Positions 1 to 13,796 of a stretch of DNA of 64,000 bases are shown one piece after another. A program made the translations under genes and the position numbers. The stretch comes from Cladopsammia gracilis. Lineage: Eukaryota; Cnidaria; Anthozoa; Scleractinia; Dendrophylliidae. The DNA is taken from assembly GCA_022457155.1 (NCBI GenBank), contig JAJGOT010000003.1, positions 3,528,501 through 3,592,500 on the forward strand, written 5' to 3'. Position 1 is the stretch's first letter. The number at the start of each line of letters is the position of its first letter. The notes below the pieces were generated by a model. The model did not search any database. It saw only the letters and a list, made by a program, of their open reading frames with translations, and was not told where the DNA came from.

Positions 1-832
1 CAGAGACAGACAATCCACCGAACCAATCACAACAGAGTCAGACAATCCAATGAACCAATCAGAACAGAGGCAGGTAATCCAATAAACTAATCACAACAGA
101 GGCAGACAATCCAATGAGTCAATCACAACAGAGGCAGACAATCCAATGAACCAATCACAACAGAGGCAGACAATCTAATGAACCAATCACAACAGAGGCA
201 GACAATCCAACGAACCAATTAGAACTGAGGCAGACAGTCCAATGAACCAATCAGAACAGAGATAGACAATCAAATGAACCAGTCACAACACAGACAGACA
301 ATCAAATGAACCAATCACAACATATGCAGACAATCCAATGAACCAATCAGAACAGAGGCAGACAATCCAATAAACCAATCACAACAGAGGCAATGAACCA
401 ATCACAACAGAGACAGACAATCAAATGAACCAGTCACAACAGAGACAGACAATCCAATGAACCAATCACAACAGAGGCAGACAATCCAATGAACCTATCA
501 AAACAGAGACAGACAATCCAATGAACCAATCACAACAGAGGCAGAGAATTCAATTAACCAATCAAAACAGAGGCAGACAATCCAATAAGTCAATCACAAC
601 AGAGGCAGACAATCCAATGAACCAATCACAACAGATGCAGACAATCCAATGAACCAATCAGAACAGAGGCAGACAATCCAATGAACCTATTACAAAAGAG
701 ACAGACAATCCAATGAACCAATCACAACAGTGGCAGACAATCCAATGAACCAATCACAACACAGGCGGACAATCCAATCAACCAATCACAGAAGAGGCAG
801 ACAACCCAATGAAATAATCACAATAAAATCAC
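1..832. repeat. Satellite A array, first block (32-bp unit)
   Basis: Tandem 32-bp units run from the first base of the window, so the array continues to the left. The unit reads roughly CAATCACAACAGAGG then CAGACAATCCAATGAAC. The plus strand is very rich in A and C and poor in T. Each unit carries two CCAAT pentamers 8 bp apart. Common variants are GAGTCAATC for GAACCAATC and GAACAGAGG for CAACAGAGG. The block decays at about 815-860 into short TCACAATAAAA repeats. Minus-strand open frames of about 63 residues with a 32-residue period arise because three units make 96 bp; they are not genes. Confidence 0.97.
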
Positions 833-1203
833 AATAAAATCACAAAACAATCACCATTCCCTATCCTAGACTAAACCTCCTGAAAATCACACCCTTCACA
901 GCGGCCCATACCTATATAGCTACAGTACTACTTTCTTTCTGATCTTACGGCGATATAGAAATTAACACCTGGCGAATAATTTGTAAGGGGATGTACAATA
1001 TGCGAGCCAGCGAGTCATGCGATGCATTCGTGCGTGGCGCTGTTTGCGTCGTCATTAGCGATGGGGCGATCTAACCGTTTTGAATTGCTTGAACTAAATT
1101 TCTTCAGAGCAATTTAAACAGTGTGGCGACTTTGTAGAACACGATGGAAGCCTTTACGGTTTTTCAACCGGGCCGTTTCTCAACGTTATTTCTTTTTCTT
1201 CAG

Positions 1204-1295
1204 GATGTTCCCGGTGTATTTTTTTATCATCAATAAAGCAGACAAGAAAACAGGGGGCAAGCAAACAAATGAGAATACCCTTCCTTCTTCTACAG
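1204..1295 (+). other. Candidate internal exon a
   Basis: A polypyrimidine tract ending TTTCTTCAG precedes the segment and GTAGGATG follows it, so both ends fit the canonical AG/GT splice rule. It is 92 nt long. Two of its three frames are open (one reads MFPVYFFIINKADKK near its start). It resembles candidate exon b in the exon core (TCATCAA, then AAGCAAA) and in the upstream intron (GGCCGTTT...TCAAC), so the two look like copies of one exon-intron cassette. No protein family is recognised. The phases of a and b do not join into one open frame, so either one copy is dead or they are alternative exons. Confidence 0.3.
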
Positions 1296-1502
1296 GTAGG
1301 ATGTTAAAGTTTTCTGTTAATTGATAATTAAATCGTAAGCCGTATGATTTATGACAACATTTGTGGTTGCGAATGTCTCATCATTTGTAGATAATTAATA
1401 TAGGATTGCGGAAATCTGACAAATCGTAGTGGATTATGAAGTTTGCTGTGAAATTGTGCTTTACAATCTGGCCGTTTTTCAACATTGATTTATTTCCTTT
1501 AG

Positions 1503-1575
1503 GGTGCAAGTTCGTTGTCATCAAGAAACCAGTCAACAGGAGAAGCAAAAGAACGAGATCTTACCTGATGTAAAG
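1503..1575 (+). other. Candidate internal exon b
   Basis: The segment is 73 nt long with acceptor TTTCCTTTAG and donor AAAG/GTAGGA. The frame with one leading base is fully open and reads VQVRCHQETSQQEKQKNEIL, then PDVK. In that frame it ends on a codon boundary, which is phase-compatible with the open frame of candidate exon c at 13724, also 73 nt. It is homologous to exon a 300 bp upstream. Function is unknown. If b and c belong to one gene, the intron between them is about 12 kb and holds the whole main satellite A array. Confidence 0.33.
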
Positions 1576-2082
1576 GTAGGATATTATTTTTTTAATATTT
1601 AATATTGTAAGTTACATTATAAAAAATGCACTTTTGTTGAGCGAACTTTCATCAATGTTCCTTTATCTTCTTGCGGGAGAATAGGGCTGCAAAGCGAACT
1701 ATCGTATTTGTTTATTGTTTACCGTTGCATTTTTGGTTTGTATTTTATACCTCGGGGAATTTTAAGTTCCCTTTTAAGAAATTAGCCAGGTCAAACCTTG
1801 ATTCGGGTAATACGTTTCTTAATTCTAAGAAAGTGACCTTTAAATTAAAAAAAGCACTATTTTCGTGTGATCCTGTTAGTTTTTCGATATAATGCAAAAA
1901 GAAAGTTAGAGGTTTTTAAAAATGGTTATATTTGACTTCAAGTCTGAAATCGGAATAGAATTTTGCCTTTTTATGGCAAAATAGGAAAATTATAAGTGTA
2001 AGGTCTAAAAAATGGTAGAACAAATCACATATTTTGGTCTTGAAGAGATGACATGAGGGTTTCGGAGTTAATTTGAAAGGAA

Positions 2083-5000
2083 AACCTGTCTCATGCTCAA
2101 GCTAGTGCTTATGCTTGCGTAAATAGTTGCTTTCATTTGATGTTAATCTCTCGTACTTGGGAGCTGGGTTGGCGTTAGTAGTAAAAACTGGGTTTTAGAA
2201 TTATTATCAATTGAAATACAATATACTATCCAGGCACTTTTTATTGTACTTGCCGTTTGTGTGATTAACCCTTAATTTCTCCTTAAAATATCACTATTAT
2301 ATTAGAACGGGTTCCACTTGAGTGTCGCAAAACCAAAGTGATCACTCTGACCAATCACAACACAGACAAAATGAACCAATCCAATGAACCAATCACAACA
2401 GAGGGAGACAATCCAATAAACCAATCACAACAGAGGTACACAATCCAATGAAAAAAACACAACAAAGGCAAACAATCGAATGAGCCAATCACAACAGAGG
2501 CAGACCATCCAATGAGTCAATCACGACACAGGCAGACAATCCAATGAACCAATAAGAACAGAGGCAGACAATCCAATGAACCAATCACAGCAGAGGCAGA
2601 CAATCCAATGAGACAATCACAACAGAGGCAGAGAATCCAATGAGCCAATCACAACAAAGGCAGAGAATCCAATGAACCAATTACAACAGAGGCAGACAAT
2701 CCAATGAACCAATCACAACAGAGGCAGACAAATCAATGAGTCAAGCACAACAGAGGCAGACAATCCAATGAACCAATCACAACAGAAGCAGACAATCCAA
2801 TGAACCAATCACAGCAGAGGCAGACAATCAAATGAACCAATCACAAAAGAGGCAGACAATCAAATGAACCAATCACAACAGAGGCAGACAATCCAATGAA
2901 CCAATCACAACAGAGGCAGACAATATAATGAACAAATCACAACAGAGGCAGAGAATCCAATAAACCAATGAAAACAGAGGCAGACAATCGAATGAGTCAA
3001 TCACAAGAGAGGCAGACAATCCAATGAACCAATCACAACAGAGGCAGACAATCCAATGAGTCAATCACAAGAGAGGCAGACAATGCAATGAACCAATCAC
3101 AACAGAGGCAGACAATCCAATGAGTCAATCACAAGACAGGCAGACAATGCAATGAGTCAATCACAACAGAGGTAGACAATCCAATGAGTCAATCAGAACA
3201 AATGAACCAATCACAACAGAGACAGACAATCAAATGAACCAATCACAACAGAAACAGACAATGCACTGAACCAATCACAACAGAGGCAGATAATCCAATA
3301 AACTAATCACAACAGAGGCAGACAATCCAACGAACTAATCGCAACAGAAAAAGACAATCCAATGAGCTAATGACAACAGAGGCAGACAATCCAATGAGCC
3401 AATCACAACAGAGGCAGACAATCCAATGAGTCTATCACAAGAGATGCAGAAAATCCAATGAGTCAATCACAACACAGGTAGACAATCACAACAGAGGTCA
3501 ATCACAACTGTAGTCAACCACAACAGAGGCATACAATCCAATGAGCCAATCACAACAGAGGCAGACAATCCAATGAGTCTATCACAAGAGATGCAGAAAA
3601 TCCAATGAGTCAATCACAACACAGGTAGACAATCACAACAGAGGTCAATCACAACTGTAGTCAATCACAACAGAGGCATACAATCCAATGAGTCAATCAC
3701 AACAGAGGCATACAATCCAATGAGCCAATCACAACAGAGAGAGACAATCCAATGAACCAATCACAACAGAGGCAGTCAATCCAATGAGTTAATCACAAGA
3801 GGCAGACAATCCAATGAGTCAATCACGACAGAGGTAGACGATCCAATGAACCAATCACAACAGAGGCAGACAATCCAATGAGTCAATCACAAGAGGCAGA
3901 CAATCCAATGAGTCAATCACAACAGAGGTAGACAATCCAATGAGTCAATCACAACAGAGGTATACAATCCAATGAACCAATCACAACAGAGGCAGACAAT
4001 CCAATGAGTCAATAACAACAGAGACATACAATCCAATGAACCAATCACAACAGAGACAGACAATCCAATGAACCAATCACAACAGAGGCAGACAATCAAA
4101 TGAACCAATCACAACAGACACAGACAATCCAATGAACCAATAACAACACAGGCAGACAATCCAATGAACCAATCAGAAGAGAGGCAGACAATCAAATGAA
4201 CCAATCACAAAGAGACAGAGACAATCCAATCAACCAATCACAACAGAGGCAGTCAATCCAATGAGTCAATCACAACAGGGGTAGACAATCCAATGAACCA
4301 ATCACAACAGAGGCAGACAATCCAATGAGTCAATGACAACAGAGGCAGACAATCCAATGAACCAATCACAACGGAGGCAGACAATCGAATTAGTCAATCA
4401 CAAGAGGCAGACAATCCAATGAGTCAATCACAACAGAGGTAGACAATCCAATGAACCAATCACAACAGAGGCAGACAATCCAATGAGTCAATCACAAGAG
4501 GCAGACAATCCAATGAGTCAATCACAACAGAGGTAGACAATCAATTGAACCAATCACAACAGAGACAGACAATCCAATGAACCAATAACAACACAGGCAG
4601 ACAATCCAATGAACCAATCAGAAAAGAGGTAGACAATCAAATGAACCAGTCAGAACATAGGCAGACAATCCAATGAACCAATTACAAAAGAGGCCGACTA
4701 TCCAATGAACCAATCAGAACAGAGGCAGACAATCCAATGAACCAATCAGAACAGAGGCATAGAATCCAATGAACCAATCAGAAGAGAGGCAGACAATCCA
4801 ATGAACCAATCACAACAGAGGCAGATAATCCAATGAACCAATCACAACAGAGGCAGACAATCCAACGAACCAATTAGAGCTGAGGCAGACAGTCCAATGA
4901 ACCAATCAGAACAGAGACAGACAATCAAATGAGTAAACCACAACATAGGCAGACAATCCAATGAACCAATCAGAACAGAGACAGACAATCCAATGAACCA

Positions 5001-6120
5001 ATCAGAACAGAGGCAGACAATCCAATGAACCAATCAGAACAGAGGCATAGAATCCAACGAACCAATCAGAAGAGAGGCAGACAATCGAATGAACCAATCA
5101 CAACAGAGGCAGAGAATCCAATAAAACAATCAAAACGGAGGCAGACAATCGAATGAGTCAATCACAACAGAGGTAGACAATCGGAAAAGGCAATCACAAC
5201 ACAGGCAGACAATCCAATGAGTCAATCACAAGATTGGCAGACAATCCAAGAAAAAATCACAACAGAAGCAGACAATCCAATGAACCAATCACAGCAGAGG
5301 CAGATAATATAATGAACCAATCACAACAGAGGCAGACAATCCAATGAGCCAATCGCAACAGAGGCAGACAATCCAATGAGTCAATCACAAAAGAGGCAGA
5401 CAATCCAATGAGTCAATCACAACAGAGGTAGACAATCCAATGAGTCAATCAGAACAGAGGCAGACAATCCAATGAACCTATTGCAACAGAGACAGACAAT
5501 CCAATGAACCAATCACAACAGATGCAGACAATCCAATATTTTGGTCTGGAAGAGATGACATAAGGGTTTCGGTGTGAATTAGAATTATCCTTTATTTTGA
5601 AAGGAAAACAATCACAACAGAGGTAGACAATCCGAAAAGGCAATCACAACACAGGCAGACAATCCAATGAGTCAATCACAAGATTGGCAGACAATCCAAG
5701 AAAAAATCACAACAGAAGCAGACAATCCAATGAACCAATCACAGCAGAGGCAGATAATATAATGAACCAATCACAACAGAGGCAGACAATCCAATGAGCC
5801 AATCGCAACAGAGGCAGACAATCCAATGAGTCAATCACAAAAGAGGCAGACAATCCAATGAGTCAATCACAACAGAGGTAGACAATCCAATGAGTCAATC
5901 AGAACAGAGGCAGACAATCCAATGAACCTATTGCAACAGAGACAGACAATCCAATGAACCAATCACAACAGATGCAGACAATCCAATGAACCTATTACAA
6001 CAGAGACAGACAATCCAATGAACCAATCACAACAGATGCAGACAATCCAATATTTTGGTCTGGAAGAGATGACATAAGGGTTTCGGTGTGAATTAGAATT
6101 ATCCTTTATTTTGAAAGGAA
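2083..6120. repeat. 4038-bp higher-order unit, copy 1
   Basis: This block begins with a ~265-bp unique spacer (AACCTGTCTCATGCTC at 2083) and then runs through satellite A units. Everything in it recurs 4038 bp downstream with the same spacing: landmarks at 2083, 2873, 3917, 4842 and 5449 reappear at 6121, 6911, 7955, 8880 and 9487. By eye I found one substitution in the spacer (G at 2305 against C at 6343) and no indel. It also holds a nested 450-bp-offset duplication (5161-5535 against 5611-5985). Confidence 0.95.
5161..5985. repeat. Nested 450-bp duplication with spacer fragment
   Basis: Sequence 5161-5535 is repeated at 5611-5985, an offset of 450 bp. Between the copies lies a short piece of the unique spacer (TATTTTGGTCTGGAAGAG through TTGAAAGGAAAAC). 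The fragment jumps straight back into satellite, so the junction marks an unequal exchange between a spacer and the array. The same structure is carried in copy 2 at 9199-10023. Confidence 0.85.
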
Positions 6121-9100
6121 AACCTGTCTCATGCTCAAGCTAGTGCTTATGCTTGCGTAAATAGTTGCTTTCATTTGATGTTAATCTCTCGTACTTGGGA
6201 GCTGGGTTGGCGTTAGTAGTAAAAACTGGGTTTTAGAATTATTATCAATTGAAATACAATATACTATCCAGGCACTTTTTATTGTACTTGCCGTTTGTGT
6301 GATTAACCCTTAATTTCTCCTTAAAATATCACTATTATATTACAACGGGTTCCACTTGAGTGTCGCAAAACCAAAGTGATCACTCTGACCAATCACAACA
6401 CAGACAAAATGAACCAATCCAATGAACCAATCACAACAGAGGGAGACAATCCAATAAACCAATCACAACAGAGGTACACAATCCAATGAAAAAAACACAA
6501 CAAAGGCAAACAATCGAATGAGCCAATCACAACAGAGGCAGACCATCCAATGAGTCAATCACGACACAGGCAGACAATCCAATGAACCAATAAGAACAGA
6601 GGCAGACAATCCAATGAACCAATCACAGCAGAGGCAGACAATCCAATGAGACAATCACAACAGAGGCAGAGAATCCAATGAGCCAATCACAACAAAGGCA
6701 GAGAATCCAATGAACCAATTACAACAGAGGCAGACAATCCAATGAACCAATCACAACAGAGGCAGACAAATCAATGAGTCAAGCACAACAGAGGCAGACA
6801 ATCCAATGAACCAATCACAACAGAAGCAGACAATCCAATGAACCAATCACAGCAGAGGCAGACAATCAAATGAACCAATCACAAAAGAGGCAGACAATCA
6901 AATGAACCAATCACAACAGAGGCAGACAATCCAATGAACCAATCACAACAGAGGCAGACAATATAATGAACAAATCACAACAGAGGCAGAGAATCCAATA
7001 AACCAATGAAAACAGAGGCAGACAATCGAATGAGTCAATCACAAGAGAGGCAGACAATCCAATGAACCAATCACAACAGAGGCAGACAATCCAATGAGTC
7101 AATCACAAGAGAGGCAGACAATGCAATGAACCAATCACAACAGAGGCAGACAATCCAATGAGTCAATCACAAGACAGGCAGACAATGCAATGAGTCAATC
7201 ACAACAGAGGTAGACAATCCAATGAGTCAATCAGAACAAATGAACCAATCACAACAGAGACAGACAATCAAATGAACCAATCACAACAGAAACAGACAAT
7301 GCACTGAACCAATCACAACAGAGGCAGATAATCCAATAAACTAATCACAACAGAGGCAGACAATCCAACGAACTAATCGCAACAGAAAAAGACAATCCAA
7401 TGAGCTAATGACAACAGAGGCAGACAATCCAATGAGCCAATCACAACAGAGGCAGACAATCCAATGAGTCTATCACAAGAGATGCAGAAAATCCAATGAG
7501 TCAATCACAACACAGGTAGACAATCACAACAGAGGTCAATCACAACTGTAGTCAACCACAACAGAGGCATACAATCCAATGAGCCAATCACAACAGAGGC
7601 AGACAATCCAATGAGTCTATCACAAGAGATGCAGAAAATCCAATGAGTCAATCACAACACAGGTAGACAATCACAACAGAGGTCAATCACAACTGTAGTC
7701 AATCACAACAGAGGCATACAATCCAATGAGTCAATCACAACAGAGGCATACAATCCAATGAGCCAATCACAACAGAGAGAGACAATCCAATGAACCAATC
7801 ACAACAGAGGCAGTCAATCCAATGAGTTAATCACAAGAGGCAGACAATCCAATGAGTCAATCACGACAGAGGTAGACGATCCAATGAACCAATCACAACA
7901 GAGGCAGACAATCCAATGAGTCAATCACAAGAGGCAGACAATCCAATGAGTCAATCACAACAGAGGTAGACAATCCAATGAGTCAATCACAACAGAGGTA
8001 TACAATCCAATGAACCAATCACAACAGAGGCAGACAATCCAATGAGTCAATAACAACAGAGACATACAATCCAATGAACCAATCACAACAGAGACAGACA
8101 ATCCAATGAACCAATCACAACAGAGGCAGACAATCAAATGAACCAATCACAACAGACACAGACAATCCAATGAACCAATAACAACACAGGCAGACAATCC
8201 AATGAACCAATCAGAAGAGAGGCAGACAATCAAATGAACCAATCACAAAGAGACAGAGACAATCCAATCAACCAATCACAACAGAGGCAGTCAATCCAAT
8301 GAGTCAATCACAACAGGGGTAGACAATCCAATGAACCAATCACAACAGAGGCAGACAATCCAATGAGTCAATGACAACAGAGGCAGACAATCCAATGAAC
8401 CAATCACAACGGAGGCAGACAATCGAATTAGTCAATCACAAGAGGCAGACAATCCAATGAGTCAATCACAACAGAGGTAGACAATCCAATGAACCAATCA
8501 CAACAGAGGCAGACAATCCAATGAGTCAATCACAAGAGGCAGACAATCCAATGAGTCAATCACAACAGAGGTAGACAATCAATTGAACCAATCACAACAG
8601 AGACAGACAATCCAATGAACCAATAACAACACAGGCAGACAATCCAATGAACCAATCAGAAAAGAGGTAGACAATCAAATGAACCAGTCAGAACATAGGC
8701 AGACAATCCAATGAACCAATTACAAAAGAGGCCGACTATCCAATGAACCAATCAGAACAGAGGCAGACAATCCAATGAACCAATCAGAACAGAGGCATAG
8801 AATCCAATGAACCAATCAGAAGAGAGGCAGACAATCCAATGAACCAATCACAACAGAGGCAGATAATCCAATGAACCAATCACAACAGAGGCAGACAATC
8901 CAACGAACCAATTAGAGCTGAGGCAGACAGTCCAATGAACCAATCAGAACAGAGACAGACAATCAAATGAGTAAACCACAACATAGGCAGACAATCCAAT
9001 GAACCAATCAGAACAGAGACAGACAATCCAATGAACCAATCAGAACAGAGGCAGACAATCCAATGAACCAATCAGAACAGAGGCATAGAATCCAACGAAC

Positions 9101-10158
9101 CAATCAGAAGAGAGGCAGACAATCGAATGAACCAATCACAACAGAGGCAGAGAATCCAATAAAACAATCAAAACGGAGGCAGACAATCGAATGAGTCAAT
9201 CACAACAGAGGTAGACAATCGGAAAAGGCAATCACAACACAGGCAGACAATCCAATGAGTCAATCACAAGATTGGCAGACAATCCAAGAAAAAATCACAA
9301 CAGAAGCAGACAATCCAATGAACCAATCACAGCAGAGGCAGATAATATAATGAACCAATCACAACAGAGGCAGACAATCCAATGAGCCAATCGCAACAGA
9401 GGCAGACAATCCAATGAGTCAATCACAAAAGAGGCAGACAATCCAATGAGTCAATCACAACAGAGGTAGACAATCCAATGAGTCAATCAGAACAGAGGCA
9501 GACAATCCAATGAACCTATTGCAACAGAGACAGACAATCCAATGAACCAATCACAACAGATGCAGACAATCCAATATTTTGGTCTGGAAGAGATGACATA
9601 AGGGTTTCGGTGTGAATTAGAATTATCCTTTATTTTGAAAGGAAAACAATCACAACAGAGGTAGACAATCCGAAAAGGCAATCACAACACAGGCAGACAA
9701 TCCAATGAGTCAATCACAAGATTGGCAGACAATCCAAGAAAAAATCACAACAGAAGCAGACAATCCAATGAACCAATCACAGCAGAGGCAGATAATATAA
9801 TGAACCAATCACAACAGAGGCAGACAATCCAATGAGCCAATCGCAACAGAGGCAGACAATCCAATGAGTCAATCACAAAAGAGGCAGACAATCCAATGAG
9901 TCAATCACAACAGAGGTAGACAATCCAATGAGTCAATCAGAACAGAGGCAGACAATCCAATGAACCTATTGCAACAGAGACAGACAATCCAATGAACCAA
10001 TCACAACAGATGCAGACAATCCAATGAACCTATTACAACAGAGACAGACAATCCAATGAACCAATCACAACAGATGCAGACAATCCAATATTTTGGTCTG
10101 GAAGAGATGACATAAGGGTTTCGGTGTGAATTAGAATTATCCTTTATTTTGAAAGGAA
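6121..10158. repeat. 4038-bp higher-order unit, copy 2
   Basis: Tandem copy of 2083-6120, head to tail and almost identical. A third, partial copy of the spacer follows at 10159-10366. It starts the same way but has several differences (for example ACTGGATTTAAGG against ACTGGGTTTTAGA) and then breaks into different satellite A units. Confidence 0.95.
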
Positions 10159-12983
10159 AACCTGTCTCATGCTCAAGCTAGTGCTTATGCTTGCGTAAAT
10201 AGTTGCTTTCATTTGATGTTAATCTCTCGTACTTGGGAGCTGGGTTGGCGTTAGTAGTAAAAACTGGATTTAAGGATTATTATCAATTGAAATACAATAT
10301 ACTATCCAGGCACTTTTTATTGTACTTGCCGTTTGTGTGATTAACCCCTAATTTCTCCTTAAAATAACAGATGTAGACAATCCACAACACAGGCAGACAA
10401 TTCAATGAGTCAATCACAACAGAGGCAGACAATCCAATGAAAAAATCACAACAGAAGGAGACAATCCAATGAACCAATCACAGCAGAGGCAGACAATCAA
10501 ATGAACCAATCACAACAGAGGCAGATAATCCAGAGAACCAATCACAACAGAGGCAGACAATCTAATGAACCAATCACAACACAGGAAGACAATCCAATGA
10601 GCCAATCACAACAGAGCCAGACAATCCAATGAACCAATCACAACAGAGACACAAAAATCCAATGAACCAATCACAACACAGGCAGACAATCCAACGAACC
10701 AATTAGAGCTGAGGCAGACAGTCCAATGAACCAATCAGAACAGAGACAGACAATCAAATGAGTAAATCACAACATAGGCAGACAATCCAATTAACCAATC
10801 ACAACAGAGGCAGACAATCCAACGAACCAATTAGAGCTGAGGCAGACAGTCCAATGAACCAATCAGAACAGAGACAGATAATCAAATGAGTAAACCACAA
10901 CATAGGCAGACAATCCAATGAACCAATCAGAACAGAGACAGACAATCAAATGAACCAATCACAACAGAGACAGACAATCCACTGAACCAATCAGAACAGA
11001 GGCAGATAATCCAATAAACTAATCACAACAGAGGCAGACAATCCAATGAACTAATCGCAACAGAAAAAGACAATCCAATGAGCCAATGACAACAGAGGCA
11101 GACAATCCAATGAGTCAATCACAAGAGAGGAAGACAATCCAATGAACCAATCACAACAGAGTCAGACAATCCAATGAACCAATCAGAACAGAGGCAGATA
11201 ATCCAATAAGCTAATCACAACAGAGGCAGACAATCCAATGAACTATCGCAACAGAAAAAGACAATCAAATGAGCCAATGACAACAGAGGAAGACAATCCA
11301 ATGAGTCAATCACAAGAGAGGAAGACAATCCAATGAGTCAATCACAACAGAGTTAGACAATCCAATGAGTCAATCACAACAGAGGTATACAATCCAATGA
11401 ACCAATCACAACAGAGGCAGACAATCAAATGAGTCAATCACAATAGAGGTATACAATCCAATGAACCAATCACAACAGAGGCAGACAATCCAATGAACTA
11501 ATCGCAACAGAAACAGACAATCAAATGAACCAATAACAACAGAGACAGACAATCCAATAAACCAATCACAACAGAGACAGACAATCAAATGAACCAATCA
11601 CAACAGAGACAGACAATCCAATGAACCAATAACAACACAGGCAGACAATCCAATGAACCAATCAGAAAAGAGGAAGACAATCAAATGAACCAGTCAGAAC
11701 ATAGGCAGACAATCCAATGAACCAATTACAACAGAGGCCGACTATCCAATGAACCAATCAGAACAGAGGCAGACAATCCAATGAACCAATCAGAACAGAG
11801 GCAGACAATCAAATGAACCAATCAGAACAAAGGCAGACAATCAAATGAACCAATCACAACAGAGGCAGTCAATCCAATGAGTCAATCACAACAGGGGTAG
11901 ACAATCCAATGAACTAATCACAACAGAGGCAGACAATCGAATGAACCAATCACAACAGAGACAGACAATCCAATGAACCAATAACAACACAGGCAGACAA
12001 TCCAATGAACCAATGAGAACAGAGGCAGACAATCAAATGAACCAGTCAGAACATAGGCAGACAATCCAATGAACCAATTACAACAGAGGCCGACAATCCA
12101 ATGAACCAATCAGAACATAGGTAGACAATAAAATGAACCAATCAGAAGAGAGGTAGACAATCGAATGAACCAATCACAACAGAGGCAGACAATCCAATGA
12201 ACTAATCGCAACAGAAACAGACAATCAAATGAACCAATAACAACAGACACAGACAATCCAATGAACCAATCAGAACAGAGGCAGACAATCAAATGAACCA
12301 ATCACAACAGAGACAGACAATCCAATGAACCAATAACAACAGACACAGACAATCCAATGAACCAATCAGAACAGAGGCAGACAATCAAATGAACTAATCA
12401 CAACAGAGACAGACAATCCAATGAACCAATAACAATACAGGCAAACAATCCAATGAACCAGTCAGAAAAGAGGTAGACAATCAAATGAACCAGTCAGAAC
12501 ATAGGCAGACAATCCAATGAACCAATTACAACAGAGGCCGCCTATCCAATGAACAAATCAGAACAAGGGCAGACAATCAAATGAACCAATCAGAAGAGAG
12601 GCAGACAATCAAATGAACCAATCACAACAGAGAGAGACAATCCAATGAACCAATCACAACAGAGGCAGTCTATCCAATGAGTCAATCACAACAGGGGTAG
12701 ACAATCCAATGAACCAATCACAACAGAGGCAGACAGTCCAATGAGTCAATCACAACAGAGGCAGACAATCCAATGAACCAATCACAACAGACGCAGACAA
12801 TCGAATGAACCAATCACAACAGAGACAGACAATCCAATGAACCAATAACAACACAGGCAGACAATCCAATGAACCAATGAGAACGGAGGCAGACAATCAA
12901 ATGAACCAGTCAGAACATAGGCAGACAATCCAAGGAACCAATTACAACAGAGGCCGACAATCCAATGAACCAATCAGAAGAGA

Positions 12984-13723
12984 ACCGCTTGTTCGAGGGG
13001 CATGAATTAATTTGGCTCTCACATTTGCAGTTATGAATGAATTAAAGGGAGGGAGTGTTTTGCATCTGTGATCAGAAGTATTAAAACAAATCCGTTATTC
13101 TTCTTTGTGTAGTTTAAGCTACTGCCCAAATTCTTCTTGAAGTTACACCCTTTTTTATAAGGACCTTTTTTCATAAGAACGTCGAGGCTGAGATCGGCCA
13201 GAATGTTAAGAACGTGCTAAGAACGTCTTTATTTTGTCTTCTTATTTTTTACAGTAAACGAACCAAGAATAAATAGGTTTAATACTATTTGGTCAGAGTA
13301 AATTTAAAATCCAACTGAGCCCAAAATGCTAATATTAGATGATATAACTAACAAATATTAAGAACTATTTGGAAATTAGTAGAACTTGGTCTGTTTTTGT
13401 TTCTTTTCATCAGAACTATGATGCACTACACAATTTACCTCAAAAACATTGTTAAGAACGTTTTCAGGCTCAAATCGTCCCCCAAAAATAAGACCATTCA
13501 GTACTGGCTTTTTAGCCTATGCTAAAAAATCAGTTAGACGTTTTTAAAACAATAAGAATGTGTTGCTATGACTCAATTAAACAGATCACGATAAAACTGG
13601 AAATTATCATTACAGACTATTTTTGTTATGCTGTAAACACCTTTTCTCAACCAGCTGGACAATGTATATCTAAAGTCAGCTTGTGTCCCAGTGTCTTCAG
13701 CAACGTTTTATATTAATTTTCAG
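12984..13723. other. AT-rich sequence between satellite A and candidate exon c
   Basis: About 740 bp of non-repetitive DNA with several loose TTAAGAACGT-type words (around 13200, 13220, 13360 and 13450). The end has a branch-point-like TATTAAT and a pyrimidine tract running into the acceptor at 13723. I see no coding segment. Confidence 0.5.
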
Positions 13724-13796
13724 AGAACTGTCATTAAATTCAGTCAATTGGAAGTGGCAAACTGGAAATACAGAGTTTGGAGAAAACACTACACAG
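13724..13796 (+). other. Candidate penultimate exon c
   Basis: A 73-nt segment with acceptor TTAATTTTCAG and donor ACAG/GTAAGA. In phase 0 it reads RTVIKFSQLEVANWKYRVWR, then KHYT, leaving one base. Joined to exon d the frame continues open to a stop. A second frame is open too, so frame choice is an inference. It rests on the more protein-like composition and on phase agreement with exon b. No domain is recognised. Confidence 0.4.

Larger units (their letters stand above)
833..2082. other. Unique spacer between satellite A blocks
   Basis: This 1.25 kb is not tandemly repeated. It contains two exon-like segments (1204-1295 and 1503-1575, annotated separately) in an AT-rich intron-like background. 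Its right end, from about 2023 (ATATTTTGGTCT onward), is a diverged copy of the short spacer that also appears at 5536, 6049, 9574 and 10087 inside the satellite. I see no other recognisable gene. Confidence 0.6.
2350..12983. repeat. Satellite A main array
   Basis: About 10.6 kb of 32-bp units, interrupted only by copies of the short unique spacer (about 5536-5608, 6049-6385, 9574-9646 and 10087-10366). With the first block this is roughly 340-360 units and therefore several hundred CCAAT boxes. Monomer variants (GAGTCAATC, AAGAGAGG, GGTAGAC, GGCCGAC) recur in blocks, which shows amplification of multi-unit segments. The part right of 10366 is not covered by the 4038-bp duplication but has shorter local repeats, for example around 11640-12110 and 12420-12960. 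The array stops at about 12983 (CAATCAGAAGAGAACC). Confidence 0.96.

Noticed and set aside
2873..12973. Repeated minus-strand open frames of about 63 residues (MVHWIVCLCCDWFIGLS type) that look like small membrane proteins
   Set aside because: They are satellite A read in one frame; three 32-bp units give a 32-residue period. Start and stop positions follow repeat variants, and no start context or independent conservation is visible.
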